A stretch of 64,000 bases of DNA from Euryodendron excelsum. Lineage: Eukaryota; Streptophyta; Magnoliopsida; Ericales; Pentaphylacaceae. Positions 36,151-46,204 of the stretch are shown in pieces (the stretch's first letter is position 1; every line of letters begins with the position of its first letter). The translations under genes were made by a program, and so were the position numbers. The DNA lies in NCBI GenBank assembly GCA_033060915.1, contig CM065398.1, positions 3,808,501 to 3,872,500 of the forward strand, given 5' to 3'. The notes beneath the pieces are model-generated. The model was not told where the DNA came from. It did no database searches and worked only from the letters and a program-made list of their open reading frames with translations.

Positions 36151-36394
36151 ATAGAGAAATTCTCATTTGCGAATACTTACTTTGTTACAAAGCGTGCAAA
36201 ACTCCCAACAGGAAGATGAAGAAATAAACAATATGGAAAAGAAGTACAAAAAAGAGCAAATAGGGTTTTGTACGTCACGTATTGTGTAAAAATCGACGAA
36301 GTTACAATCGTAATCTCTCCACAGCCTTTGGAGTAAAAAGGGTAGATATGAGAGTCGTACAAGTTGCCAACCAATTGATGTTATGTGTGCAAGA

Positions 36395-37084
36395 ACCACG
36401 ACCCATTTAAAAGTCCATCCAAATTCTCCGTTAGCCCTACTAGGCTGCTCGGAATTGCAAGATGGCAAGATTCGTTCAAAAGTCCATATAGATTCTTGAC
36501 CAACCTTACGAGGCTGCTCAGAATTGCAAGATGGCCTTACTTGCTCAAAAATCCGTCTAGATTCTCGACCAGCCCAACGAGGTTGCTCGAAATTGTAAGA
36601 TTGCAACATTCATTCAACAGTCCATTTAGATTTCTGACCAGCCCTACGAAGTTGCTTAGAATTGCAAGATGGCATTACTTGCTTAAAAAACCATCTAGAT
36701 TCTCGACCAGCCCTACGAGGCTCCTCAGAATTGTAAGATGGCAAGATTCAGTCAAAAATCCATTTACATTCTTAACCAATCGTTAGAGGTTGCTCGGAAT
36801 TACAGGATGACATTACTTGCTCAAAAATCCATCTAAATTCTCGACCAGTCCCTATAGGCTGCTCGGAATTGCAAGATGGCATTACTTGTTCCAAACTCCA
36901 TCTGGGTTCCTAATCAGCCCCTAGTGGTTGTCCAGAACTGTACGGTGGTATTACTTACAATAAAGTCCATCTATGTTCTCGACTAGCCCCGAGTGGTTGC
37001 CCGAAGCTGTAGGATGGAATTATTTATAATAAATTCCATCCAGGTTCTTGACTAGCCCCCAGTGGTTACCTGAAACTGCAGGAT
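36395..37084 (+). repeat. Tandem array, ten 69-bp units
   Basis: Ten successive units are each exactly 69 bp, with boundaries after the GCAAGAT-type end at 36463, 36532, 36601, 36670, 36739, 36808, 36877, 36946, 37015 and 37084. An eleventh unit (37085 to about 37140) has an internal deletion and traces run to about 37190. Units share TTACTTGCTCAAAAATCCAT, TTCTCGACCAGCCC and GGTTGCTCGGAATTG-type words. Later units diverge as a group. As 69 is a multiple of three, one strand shows a 133-codon repetitive frame (36385-36786), which I regard as a by-product. Such arrays between pol and the 3' LTR are known in Tat elements. Confidence 0.9.
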
Positions 37085-37140
37085 GGTGTTACCTATAATA
37101 AATTCCATCTTAGGCCCTAGAGGCTACCTTGAGCGGTAGA

Positions 37141-37571
37141 TTGATATTACTCAGAGGCTGCCTGGGACTGAAAGATGCTAGTACTGAGACTAGTAAGAAA
37201 AATTTTGGCCTTTGCGGAATTGTCACGAGTACAATGCTGTAAACGACAACAAGAAAATTGAACAAAAGCACAAAGGCTGTAATATTAAAGCTCTATAGTT
37301 TCATTTACGAATCCATCCTAGTATACCAGTTTGCCCATATCAGTAGCGGTTACATGAAATAATAAAGTGTAAAACACATTATCTAGACGGCCAAAAAGCC
37401 TTATCATATCAAAAGTAACTTTTGCTAGTACTGCATTTCTCAATGTTGTCAGACTAGAATAAACCAAGCTTCTCCACAGTGTAAATAGTGGTTCCCAACA
37501 CAATGCCATAATCTTCTAGTGCAGTTAGCCCAGACAAAGCCAAACATCTCAACCAGAAGAGCCAAGAGGAC
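37141..37571 (+). other. Tat untranslated region before the copia-type insertion
   Basis: Non-coding sequence following the tandem array. Nothing is recognised beyond the decayed last repeat traces. The element resumes at 45282 after the nested insertion. Confidence 0.5.
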
Positions 37572-38164
37572 AGATCTGTTGACTCTATGCCTTGATTTTG
37601 ATGATAATAAAACATTGTGTTAAGTATCTAATGACTCTACTTAATGTGCAACCTATATTATGCCTTAATTTCTATGACTTGAAACTAGATATAATGAAGA
37701 TATTGAAGATCTTATGTGAAAGCTTATCAAGTTTGTTGAAGGATGTTGAGTATGATGGTTGATTGATGAAAGACCTTTCAACAAAATTATAAAGAGATTG
37801 AAGGTGCTTAACGATGATGAAGTTCTGTTGAAGATCTATACAAGACATAAAAGCTCACTTTGAAGATTTTGAAGATGTCTTGGAAAAAGGAAAGACCAGT
37901 TGAAAGGAAGATCATAAGACTTGGGAGGTCTAGTTGAAGATTTGAAGATGTCTTGGATCTATGGAAGAAGCCATGTTGATTAAAGAACTCTACAAGAGAT
38001 TAAAATGGAATGAATTCATCTCGAAAAGATTGAAGGTGATCTTGAAGATTAACAAGCTTTGGAGAAGTCATTTCAAGCTTTGGAAGCCTTATTTGGATGG
38101 TTCTTAAAGAGCTTGAAGACTTAGAAGAAATTTGAAGCAGACTTGTAAAGTTAAAGTCACTAAG

Positions 38165-38470
38165 CAAAAAGAGTCGACTCATGAATTCTAGAGGTTGACA
38201 CATTTAGACAGTGGCACTAGACAAGAGGACTCTGATAAAAAGAGTAGACCCCTCTAGCTCAGGAGTTAACACATTGGTCGAGAATACAAAGTCTTAAAGA
38301 AGGTCCAAAAAGGGTCGACTCCTTGTTTCTCAGGAGCTGACACATTTAGACAGAGCATGATGAAATCTGGTGAAAATAAAAAAAGAGTCGACTCCTAATT
38401 TTCAAGGGTTGACAAATTTGGATAGAAGGTTGAGGAGGCTAGCTCCATAACTAAAAGGGTTAACTCTTTC
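38165..38470 (+). repeat. GAGTCGACTC-containing subrepeats in the copia-type LTR
   Basis: Three or four diverged copies of roughly 110-115 bp each contain an AGAGTCGACTC or GGGTCGACTC palindrome. A GGAGTTAACACATT or GGAGCTGACACATTTAGACAG stretch follows it in each copy. Position in the LTR is upstream of the TATA box. Confidence 0.6.
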
Positions 38471-39338
38471 AATAAAAGAGTTGAGTTTTTAACTGTAATG
38501 ACTTGTTTTTCAAATGGTCTACCTACGTGTTTTTGCATTTAATGCACTCCCAACCACCATCAACGTGTCACGCCCCAGTTTTTGGGTGTCCAAGGTCCTT
38601 TCGGCACGGAGACCCTAAAGCACGGAACTTTGTCACTAAAACTCATCCTCCTAAAAGGACAAGTGTGACTAGGTTAGAAAATTGGTTTGACTAAGGGCTT
38701 TTTAGAAAAATAGGAGTCGCCACCTAACTTGATTTAGGTGAGTTAGGGCACTTAAAACTAAGTGTTAATCCGAGGATTAAACTTAGGATTTTTGGAAAAG
38801 GTTTTTGAAAACTCCCTCAAGAGAGGGTCTTTAAGAAAATAGGTTGTTTGGCAACCTTTCGAAAGATTTAAACCATTTTGAAAAATGACTCCATTTTGGT
38901 CTTTTGAAAACAGAAATCTATGGTTTGGGGGTTAGTTACGTGTAGGGAAGACATCCTAAGATCATCACCCTACCCCGCCCTTTCAGTACCTACATGTCTA
39001 ATCACCCCTTGTTCACTTACTAGAATAAACGGTTACCATTGTCCACTTAATATCCACTTTAGAATTTTGAAAACGGGGTCAAGTCATCACTTTTCAGATG
39101 ATTGATGCATGATACAAGTTTTTGGAAGAAGTTTGAAAATAATAAGCGTTTTGAAAGAGTTTGGAATAGGAATTTTGAATTGATTAGAATTTTTGAAAAA
39201 GGGATTGGAGTTGGAATAAAAGTTATGACCGCACTATTTTAGGTTGCTTACGTATCTCATTTGGCGAGAATCAGGTCAATCGTAGTTCGGGCAAGAGCCC
39301 GATGGAAAATAGGCGCATTAGGGCCTTTGGAAGGTTTG

Positions 39339-39532
39339 AAGACACTTTGGGGTCTTTGAAAAAGTTTAAGATACTTTGGGGTCTTTGGAAAAGTTTAAGA
39401 CACTTTAAGATCTTTGAAAAAGTTTAAGACACTTTGAGATCTTTGAAAAAGTTTAAGACACTTTGAGGTCTTTGGAAGTTGAAGACTCTTTGTGGTCTTG
39501 GAAGTTGAAGACTCTTTGAGGTCTTGGAGGTT
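39339..39532 (+). repeat. Tandem repeat, about 29-bp units
   Basis: About seven units of AAGACACTTTGAGGTCTTTG plus a GAAAAAGTTT-type end. The first five are 29 bp or nearly so; the last two are shorter. Confidence 0.8.
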
Positions 39533-40004
39533 TTGACTTGAAATTGGATGGTGGAGTATTTTGAAAGTATTTTTGAATTAACTTAAGGGAGTTTTGAAAA
39601 AAAATGCTTTGGCATGACTCAAGAGAACTTGAAAATGTTTTTGAAGTCTTGTTTTGAAAACCTTGGAGGAATGTTTTGATGAATTAGTTTTTGAAAGTGG
39701 TTTTTGGAAATGGCTAAGGGTTTGGAATCCTAGTATGGACAACCTTAGAGGTTGTTCTTGATTTATCACTTGTCCTTGGGATCCCTAACCATGAAGGGGC
39801 TAGGGACACCTTAGGTTTGTGACATTTTGAAAACGTTTTTGGAAATGCTTTGAAGATGGAGTGTAGGGACATTTGAAGAGTTTATGAAGTTGGTTTTTTG
39901 AAATCAAGGGAGTAGGGGGTATTGGAGAAATAGGTTATGAGAGTAGTTTGAAAATTGAATGATCTTTTGGAAAAAGGGTTCAAGAGTTAGAACCTTGAAG
40001 TGTA

Positions 40005-40336
40005 CTAACCTAGGTTGGGTTGGCCTAGGGTTAAGGGTGACCTAAGGTCAACTAACTTGGGTTAGGTTAACCTAGGGTTAAGATGACCTATGGTTAACTA
40101 ACTTGGGTTAGGTTGACCTAGGGTTAAGATGACCTATGGTTAACTAACTTGGGCTAGGTAACTAGGGTCAAGCTAACCTAGGTTGGACAACTAGGGTCAA
40201 GTTAACCTAGGGCTAGACAACTAGGGTCAAGTTAACCTAAGGTTAGACAACTAGGGTCAAGTTAACCTAGAGTTAGACAACTAAGGTCAAGTTAACCCAA
40301 GGTTAGACAACTAGGGTTAAGTTAACCTAGGTTTAG
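40005..40336 (+). repeat. Tandem repeats with CCTAGGGTTAAG / AACTAGGGTCAAG words
   Basis: Two linked arrays: about three units of roughly 45 bp (GGTTAAGATGACCTATGG core), then about six units of roughly 31 bp (GACAACTAGGGTCAAGTTAA core). Confidence 0.75.
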
Positions 40337-41796
40337 ATTGGAAGAATGATTTTGAAAGTTGGTTTGAAGCACTCTTGGAAAGAGTTTTGAAGAATAAAAC
40401 ATGTTGTGTTATGGACCATGGTTGGCAATCTTTTTGAAGATCATTTCCATGAAAATTTTGACTCTAGCCAAGAGTATGCTTTATATGGTTGGTGATTGGA
40501 GACCATTACAAGGAAGGTTTCCTCATGGCCATTATAACCTTTATCTTGACAAGAGTGGGGGTTTCTAAAATCAAATATAAGGATGACAATTTTTGGAAAA
40601 TCATTTTTGATGCAAAGATGGAGAGAATGCATTTTTGAAAATCATCTTTTGAGAAAGATTTTGAAAACCACTTTTCAAGGGGACCATTTCATCAAGAAAG
40701 GGTTCATATGGCCAAACAAAAGGGAGACCACTCAACAGAGGGTTCCATGGGGCCATTCCAACCACTACACTTAAAAGAATGGAAATCTTGAAAATTAGAG
40801 AATTAGAAAGCAACCCTTATGCAAATTAAAATATCATGACACCAAAATGAAAGTTAGGAGATTAGTAGGAGGTCTTCTAAGGCATAATTCCTAAAGTCTC
40901 ATCCTAAACTTCAAGTGGCCAACTCTTGGAATAATTTTTGAAAGAAATGTAGAACTTGAAAATGTCATAAAATTAAGAGCAATGTAAGCATTGTGGAACA
41001 TGACAATAAGCATAAAATGAAGCCAAGCACACAAGATATGATCAAAATAGTAATATGCAAGGGGTCATGATTCACATACAAGGCTTTTAGGCTACACCAC
41101 ATAAACAAGGGGCTCCTGGGCTATACCATCTTAAAGTAGGCTAGTAAGAGGTCCCCCTACACAGTGGTTCTCACTTGCTTTCCTCTAGGCATGATCTAAG
41201 AGCCCTCTTGGCTCAAGCATGCAAGAAAGTGGGGGTTGAAAATGGGGATTAAAATAGAGAATAGCCTAAGTAGGCTAGGAGGAAGAAGAGAAGAGTGGGG
41301 GAGAGCACAAATGTAAAAGGGATACCACCTTTTGCCTTCACCACACTTGTAATCTTCAATGGATATCTTGATTGGAGCTTGAGTGACTTCAAGAGGGCTT
41401 GAGAGGCTAGAGTGGAGTGTGTAAGTGTGTATGAGGCCTTGTATATGGAGTGTATAGGCTTGAGAGAGGTAGAACCTAACCTGAGTGTTGGAAGGGTGGA
41501 ATATATGTAAGGATTCGAGTTTCTAGAATGATTTCAGTAGAATTTCGCATCAATTTCGGACCTGGAATATACAAAGAGGGAGGCCTCTATTTATAGGCAA
41601 TCTGGAACAGGTCTGGCGCATGTGCTACATGTGCATGGCCAAAATTTGGCCTTGCGCATGTAGGACATGCGCATGTACTGTTCCATTGCCAGAATGACAC
41701 GTGGCACTCTATATATTGGTTAAATCTCGACTGTTGATCGAAAGTCGATCGATCTGATCAAAATTTGAGCGCATGTAGCATACGCTCCATCACTGG

Positions 41797-43017
41797 AAGG
41801 CCTGTCAACGGGCCGGATTTGATCCAGACTCGATCCTGACCTGATCTGGTAAATCCAGATTCTATTACTCAGATTCAATCTGATAATCCGATAAACTCCA
41901 GATCCAATAGATCCGATTATTTCGGATTAGATCCGGACAAATCCGCAAGGTCCAATAAGAAATCCGATCCAATCCATTTATTTGCCTATGAAAGCATCTC
42001 GTGATCTTATTAACCCTAAATCACTTTCCTCACCCCTTTCACAAAGGTTGACGAGTTCAAGCAGATGGTGGTGGAGCTTATGGTCCTGTCTTCAACATTG
42101 GCGATTTCATCCCCTACCTCGAGTGGCTGGACCTCCAGGGTGTCACTGGTAAGATGAAGAAGCTCCACTCTAGGCTCAACTCCTTCCTCAACGCCATCAT
42201 TGAGGAGCACAAGCTCAACCTTGGTGCATTCCAAAATCACCACGCTGACTTGTTGAGCACCTTGATTTCGCTCAAGGATAATGCTGACGGTGAGTGAGGG
42301 AAGCTTCAACTATTTATTTGCCTATGATAGTTCTTACAAGTGGGTTGATTCTGAAACTAGATCTGCTTGAAATTTGATAGGTTAGTGTTGATCAAGTAGA
42401 TGGTGGCTGTTGAGGGGAAGAGTAAGAGGGGATTTGGATTTTGAGATGGTTTTGGGGTTTTATGGGGTTGACTGGTTTTGGGTTTGAATTTTTAAGTGTT
42501 TTTGGTGAATTGGAAGAAGGGAAACAAATTTGCTTGAATTGAAACCGGAAGACAAGCCACTAATTTCTTTTTTGATTTGAAGTTCAGACACCTGATGATG
42601 CATCTACACAAATAAAATAGATTTCTACTCTTCTCCTCCTTATTATTCTGTGTTTGTACATATATATTTTTTGTATATATATTTATGGCTGTTTGGGTAT
42701 GTTCCAACTTTGTGGTGGCTCTGGTATTTAGATTTTTGGGAAGTTTTGATGTGTGGGGGTTGTTTGTGTGTATTTGGGAATGTTCAATTGAATGGTAAGA
42801 TTTCCAGGTACCAAAAAAAAAAAATATAAATAAACTTGTTTAAATTCTTGGATCTAATCGGATCTTCGGATCCCGATCCGGTTATTAACGAATTGGGTCT
42901 GTGATTTCTTAATGGATCTAAGGTTTATCGGATTTGGATCGGGTCTGTATCTTATCGGATCTGGATTGGATCTGGATATGTTGGATTTGATACAAATCCA
43001 GCCCACTGACAGGCCTA
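41797..43017. mobile_element. hAT-type transposon (1221 bp) carrying a P450 gene fragment
   Basis: The left end is AAGGCCTGTCAACGGGCCGG. The right end on the other strand is TAGGCCTGTCAGTGGGCTGG. Flanks ATCACTGG (41789-41796) and ATCACTAG (43018-43025) are an 8-bp duplication with one mismatch. Both subterminal regions are packed with GGATCTGGAT / ATCCGAT-type words on both strands, as hAT transposase-binding regions often are. There is no transposase, so it is non-autonomous. The middle holds a cytochrome P450 exon fragment set between two identical 16-bp direct repeats. Confidence 0.8.
41992..42311 (+). pseudogene. Captured fragment of flavonoid 3'-hydroxylase (CYP75B-like) gene
   Basis: From 42047 the plus strand reads VDEFKQMVVELMVL. 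A deletion of about 7 bases shifts the frame. From 42091 to 42297 it reads FNIGDFIPYLEWLDLQGV, then KMKKLHSRL, NAIIEEHK and LLSTLISLKDNADGE, then TGA where GGA is expected, then GKL. This is the exon segment of flavonoid 3'-hydroxylase just upstream of the I-helix. The family enzyme is an ER-bound P450 that hydroxylates the B-ring of flavonoids. Only about 85 of roughly 510 residues are present: no heme-binding Cys region, no membrane anchor, a frameshift and a stop. ATTTATTTGCCTATGA occurs exactly at 41976-41991 and 42312-42327, framing the insert. It is a captured, non-functional gene piece. Confidence 0.82.
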
Positions 43018-44132
43018 ATCACTAGGAAGGTTCGTCTAAACTTTGCCTCTATAATTGAGTCAACCGGGAAGGTTTCGGGGGAATCGATCGCACTCGCGAT
43101 GTTCTCCTAGTGCTTCCGATGAACTTTCATGTTTTTGAAAAGTTTGAATTATGTTTGAAGGTGAGTGATATCATCTTGGGAAGTGTGCTAAAAAGGCCAT
43201 TTTCGCGGAGTGTCTGTGATACGCTCTGGGGGTGTTTGAAAGTGGCTATTTTCGTTTCGTGTGATCGGGGCCTTCGGGGAGCGATCCTTTCGATCAGACC
43301 GTACTGATGGAAAGTACTCTGAAAATACCTTCGGGAATTCCCAAATTTACGCATTTCTCAAGTCGTTTGACGATGCATTTAGATCAAGGAATTGGGAAAA
43401 AAGTTAACCTCAGCGAAGCGTCTGCGAGACGCTCCAGGGGTTGCTGAAAGTTGTAGTTTTCACACCGTACGATGGAGGGCTTCCAGAAGCGATCTATTCG
43501 ATCAAGCTGTATCGATGGAAAGATCTATGGACGAGCTTTCGAGAATTCCCTGATTTACGCATTTCTCAAGTTAGTTAACGGTGCATTATAACCAGAGAAT
43601 CGGGGGAAAGGACAATTTAGGCGGAGCATCTGCGAGATGCTCTAGGGAACTTTTATCGAGTCGTGTGAGCTTATTGCGTAGGGTCCTCCTTAGGCTAAAC
43701 AAGGGCGTGTGGTGAAACCCTCTACTCGAAATCCCAAGGCCGGTGCTGTTTCGGGGCATATTTGGGCTTCCAGGGGCAAAACGGTCATTTTGACCAGGGT
43801 TGGCTGGAAATGGTCAGGAATGGTTTGGTATGTTGTGTTAAGTGCGTAGGGTTGTTCAGGGATGGTTTTGGGAGAGTCTTTTACCGTTCGGCAAAGTTTG
43901 TGCAGTGTTGAGGTGTTTAGGGGCAAAATGGTTATTTTGACCAAAGTGGGCCAGAATAGGACCGAATTTGGACCAAATGGCGTGCGGGGGATGCGTGATG
44001 GTTTAACAACATGTTGGAAGGATGGAATTATCATTTTGAGGGATTTTAAACTTTCCCAAAATGTGCCTAGAGGCCCAAGGGGCATGTTTGGTCATTTTTC
44101 ACCGAGTCGGGCTAGTAGGCGCTAGTGTTGAC

Positions 44133-44480
44133 CTAGGTGTTGGTTCCCGAGACCGCTCGGTCTCAGAAAACTACCTGTACGGTGTTGGTCCCTAAGAACG
44201 CCTGGTCTTAGAGAGTTACCTGTAGGGGTGGTGTTGGTTCCTGAAAACGCCTGGTCCTAGAAAGCTACCTAGAAGGGTGGTGTTGGTCTCTAAGAACGCC
44301 TGGTCTTAGAGAACTACCAAATGACGGATATTCTACATTGACGGGCTAGCAGGCGCTATAAGTGAACCGTTTGGAACTTGATAAGGTGGTGGTCCCCGAG
44401 ATCGCCCGATCCCGGGAAGCTACCTGGATGGCGTTGGTTTCCGAGACCGCCCGGTCTGGAAAGCTGCCTGAAATAATGGT
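44133..44480 (+). repeat. Tandem repeats with GGTGTTGGT..CCTGGTCTTAG words
   Basis: About six diverged units of roughly 55-75 bp, each with GGTGTTGGTCCC, a CGCCTGGTCTTAGA or CGCCCGATCCCGG stretch and AAGCTACCT. Short inverted words such as GAGACCGCTCGGTCTC can form small hairpins. Confidence 0.65.
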
Positions 44481-45286
44481 GCTTATGGCTCCAGCGGGTC
44501 CTTGTAGGTCCGAGAAGCGACCAGTTGACTGAATTGGAGATTGAAAGGCTCATCTTGAGCTTGCACGTGGTGTGGTGTTTGAAGATTACATTCGGTCGAG
44601 CCGGAGATTGGCCAAGTGGGCAAAAATGGGGTGCTTACACAACAGCTATAATCAATTCAAGGCTATAAATACAAGATCCCCACAACATTTATATAGAAGA
44701 ATCCAAGGATTTAAGTGCTGAATCAAAGATTGAAAGCTTAAATTCCTGAGCGTCACTGCCATATTCATTTTGATAAGTGATTGGGGTTATTCATTAAGCT
44801 TGAACCTACTTATCTACTCTTGTTGAGAGTTACCCATTATATAACCTTCATTTATTTCACTTTGTTGGGTTTGTAAACCTGTGTGTTTGAGTATTCTTGG
44901 GAAAAACACTTGTAAATTTGAGTGAAGCTTAGACAAAAGTCACTTAGGTCTTTGAGAGCTTAGGAAGAGCTCTTGTAAAAAGTGAGTTAGGCACTTGGGC
45001 AACTAGCACCTGCTGTGTAAAGGAGTTTTTGCATAGTGGAAGCCTTTCAAGGGGATCTTGAGGGTGAGGACGTAGGTCACACGTTGTGGCTGATCCTCGA
45101 TAAATCTTGATGTTCATTGTGCTCTGTTTTCTTTCTTTGCACTTTATCACCTGCTTGCATTGCTCATACTTTGCTAAGTTACTGTTCTATTAATTAATTA
45201 ATTTTTAATTGCATTACTGTGTGAATGTTTTTTAGAAACCCGATTCACCCCCCTCTCTTAGGTTGCATATTCGGGCCAACAAGATC

Positions 45287-46204
45287 TAGCCTTCTTTATC
45301 TCCTCTTCTTCATTAACACCTAGTGCCAAAAGAAGATGAGGAGGGAACCAATTTTATGCCCCGCTGGACCACCTACCAATAGGCATATATGATCCAATGA
45401 GATCGAAATCAGCTTCGGTGGTTCCTTCCAAAGTGAATTAGGGGGCCCCTACAGAAGACCCCATCCCCCACTAAGATAGAAAGAAGAATAATAAAGGCTC
45501 CTTCAATCCATCAAGGCAAGGGTTACGGGTCTACTAGGTCCACTCACCGCATGACACAGTGAAGATGGCCCAATGAGACGTATGACACGATAAAGATGAC
45601 CTAAAGAAGACATTCCTAACCCTCCCATTCCCAAGGAAAACAAAGGCACCCCACAAAAGGCAACGTCGAGGTTTAAGATGGAGATAAAACTCCAACACAA
45701 AAGCAACTAGTATGCAGGTACAATCCTCTCTAATGGGAAACCAACCCCCTTAACCCTATTTATATGCCTCAAAGGCGCCTTAAGGGGAGATGTGACATTC
45801 AACCTCCCTCATAAATAGTGTTAACGCCATTAAAAGACGTCATTATTATGCCACCAAAAAGGGGACACCACTGATGGCGTGAAAAGCGTCCCCTAGGCAA
45901 CCCTTGATATAACCGAAGCAGTTATTACCACGCTTAATGGAAAGCACATGATGGGATAGAATCTGTTGGACATTTTCGGCCTGACCCACAACAGAAACAC
46001 TCATCAACAAGGTTCCCAGCAGGCCAGCCTAAGAGAAGGGGGCAGGAGGATATGCACAGATCAGGAAAAATCAGCTAGGTTAAGAAGACCGTAAAAAGTC
46101 AAAAGGAAAAGAAAAACTTTATACAACCATCAACGAAAACAAAAATTATCTTTACAAATTCTTATAATACAAAAAGAGGAGAAAAAGCACGAAGGGAAAA
46201 GCGT
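45287..46204 (+). other. Tat internal non-coding region
   Basis: Resumption of the Tat element after the copia-type insertion. Purine-rich and non-coding, with no bounded element seen. It lies between the former pol end and the antisense ORF. Confidence 0.5.

Larger units (their letters stand above)
38566..44639 (-). mobile_element. Giant gypsy-type solo LTR, copy A (about 4.85 kb plus a hAT insert)
   Basis: On the minus strand it begins TGTAAGCACCCCATTTTTGC and ends CTGGGGCGTGACA. Flanks are CAACG (38561-38565) and CAACA (44640-44644), one mismatch. A minus-strand TATA box (CCTATAAATAGAGGCC) near 41593-41610 agrees with this orientation. A GATACGTAAGCAACC block (read on the minus strand) near 39245 is common toward the 3' end of plant gypsy LTRs. 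No gag, pol or internal LTR pair was found in 6 kb, so it is read as a solo LTR. It contains three sets of tandem repeats (39339-39532, 40005-40336, 44133-44480) and the hAT element at 41797-43017. Confidence 0.7.
37577..45281 (+). mobile_element. Ty1/copia-type solo LTR, itself interrupted, perfect 5-bp TSD
   Basis: It starts TGTTGACTCTATGCCTTG and ends GGTTGCATATTCGGGCCAACA. AGATC lies on both sides (37572-37576 and 45282-45286). After removing the inner insertion (38566-44639 plus one target copy) about 1.63 kb remains. The CACCCCCCTCTCTTAGGTTGC wording near the 3' end and GAGTCGACTC repeats at 38165-38470 are typical of SIRE/Maximus-like copia LTRs. A TATAAATA box lies at about 44663, just after the inner insertion. 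No gag-pol is present, so it is a solo LTR. Confidence 0.8.

Noticed and set aside
36385..36786. 133-codon frame made of a 23-residue repeat, looking like a repeat protein
   Set aside because: It is a consequence of the 69-bp DNA period being a multiple of three; units continue beyond the frame and lie in the untranslated part of a dead retrotransposon.
36395..37084. CRISPR-like regularly spaced repeats
   Set aside because: Whole 69-bp units are repeated without unique spacers, inside a plant retrotransposon.
42280..42300. Splice donor GGTGAGTG at the end of the P450 fragment
   Set aside because: Reading through gives G-E-stop-G-K-L, matching the exon GEGGKL with one GGA-to-TGA change, so it is coding sequence rather than an intron border.
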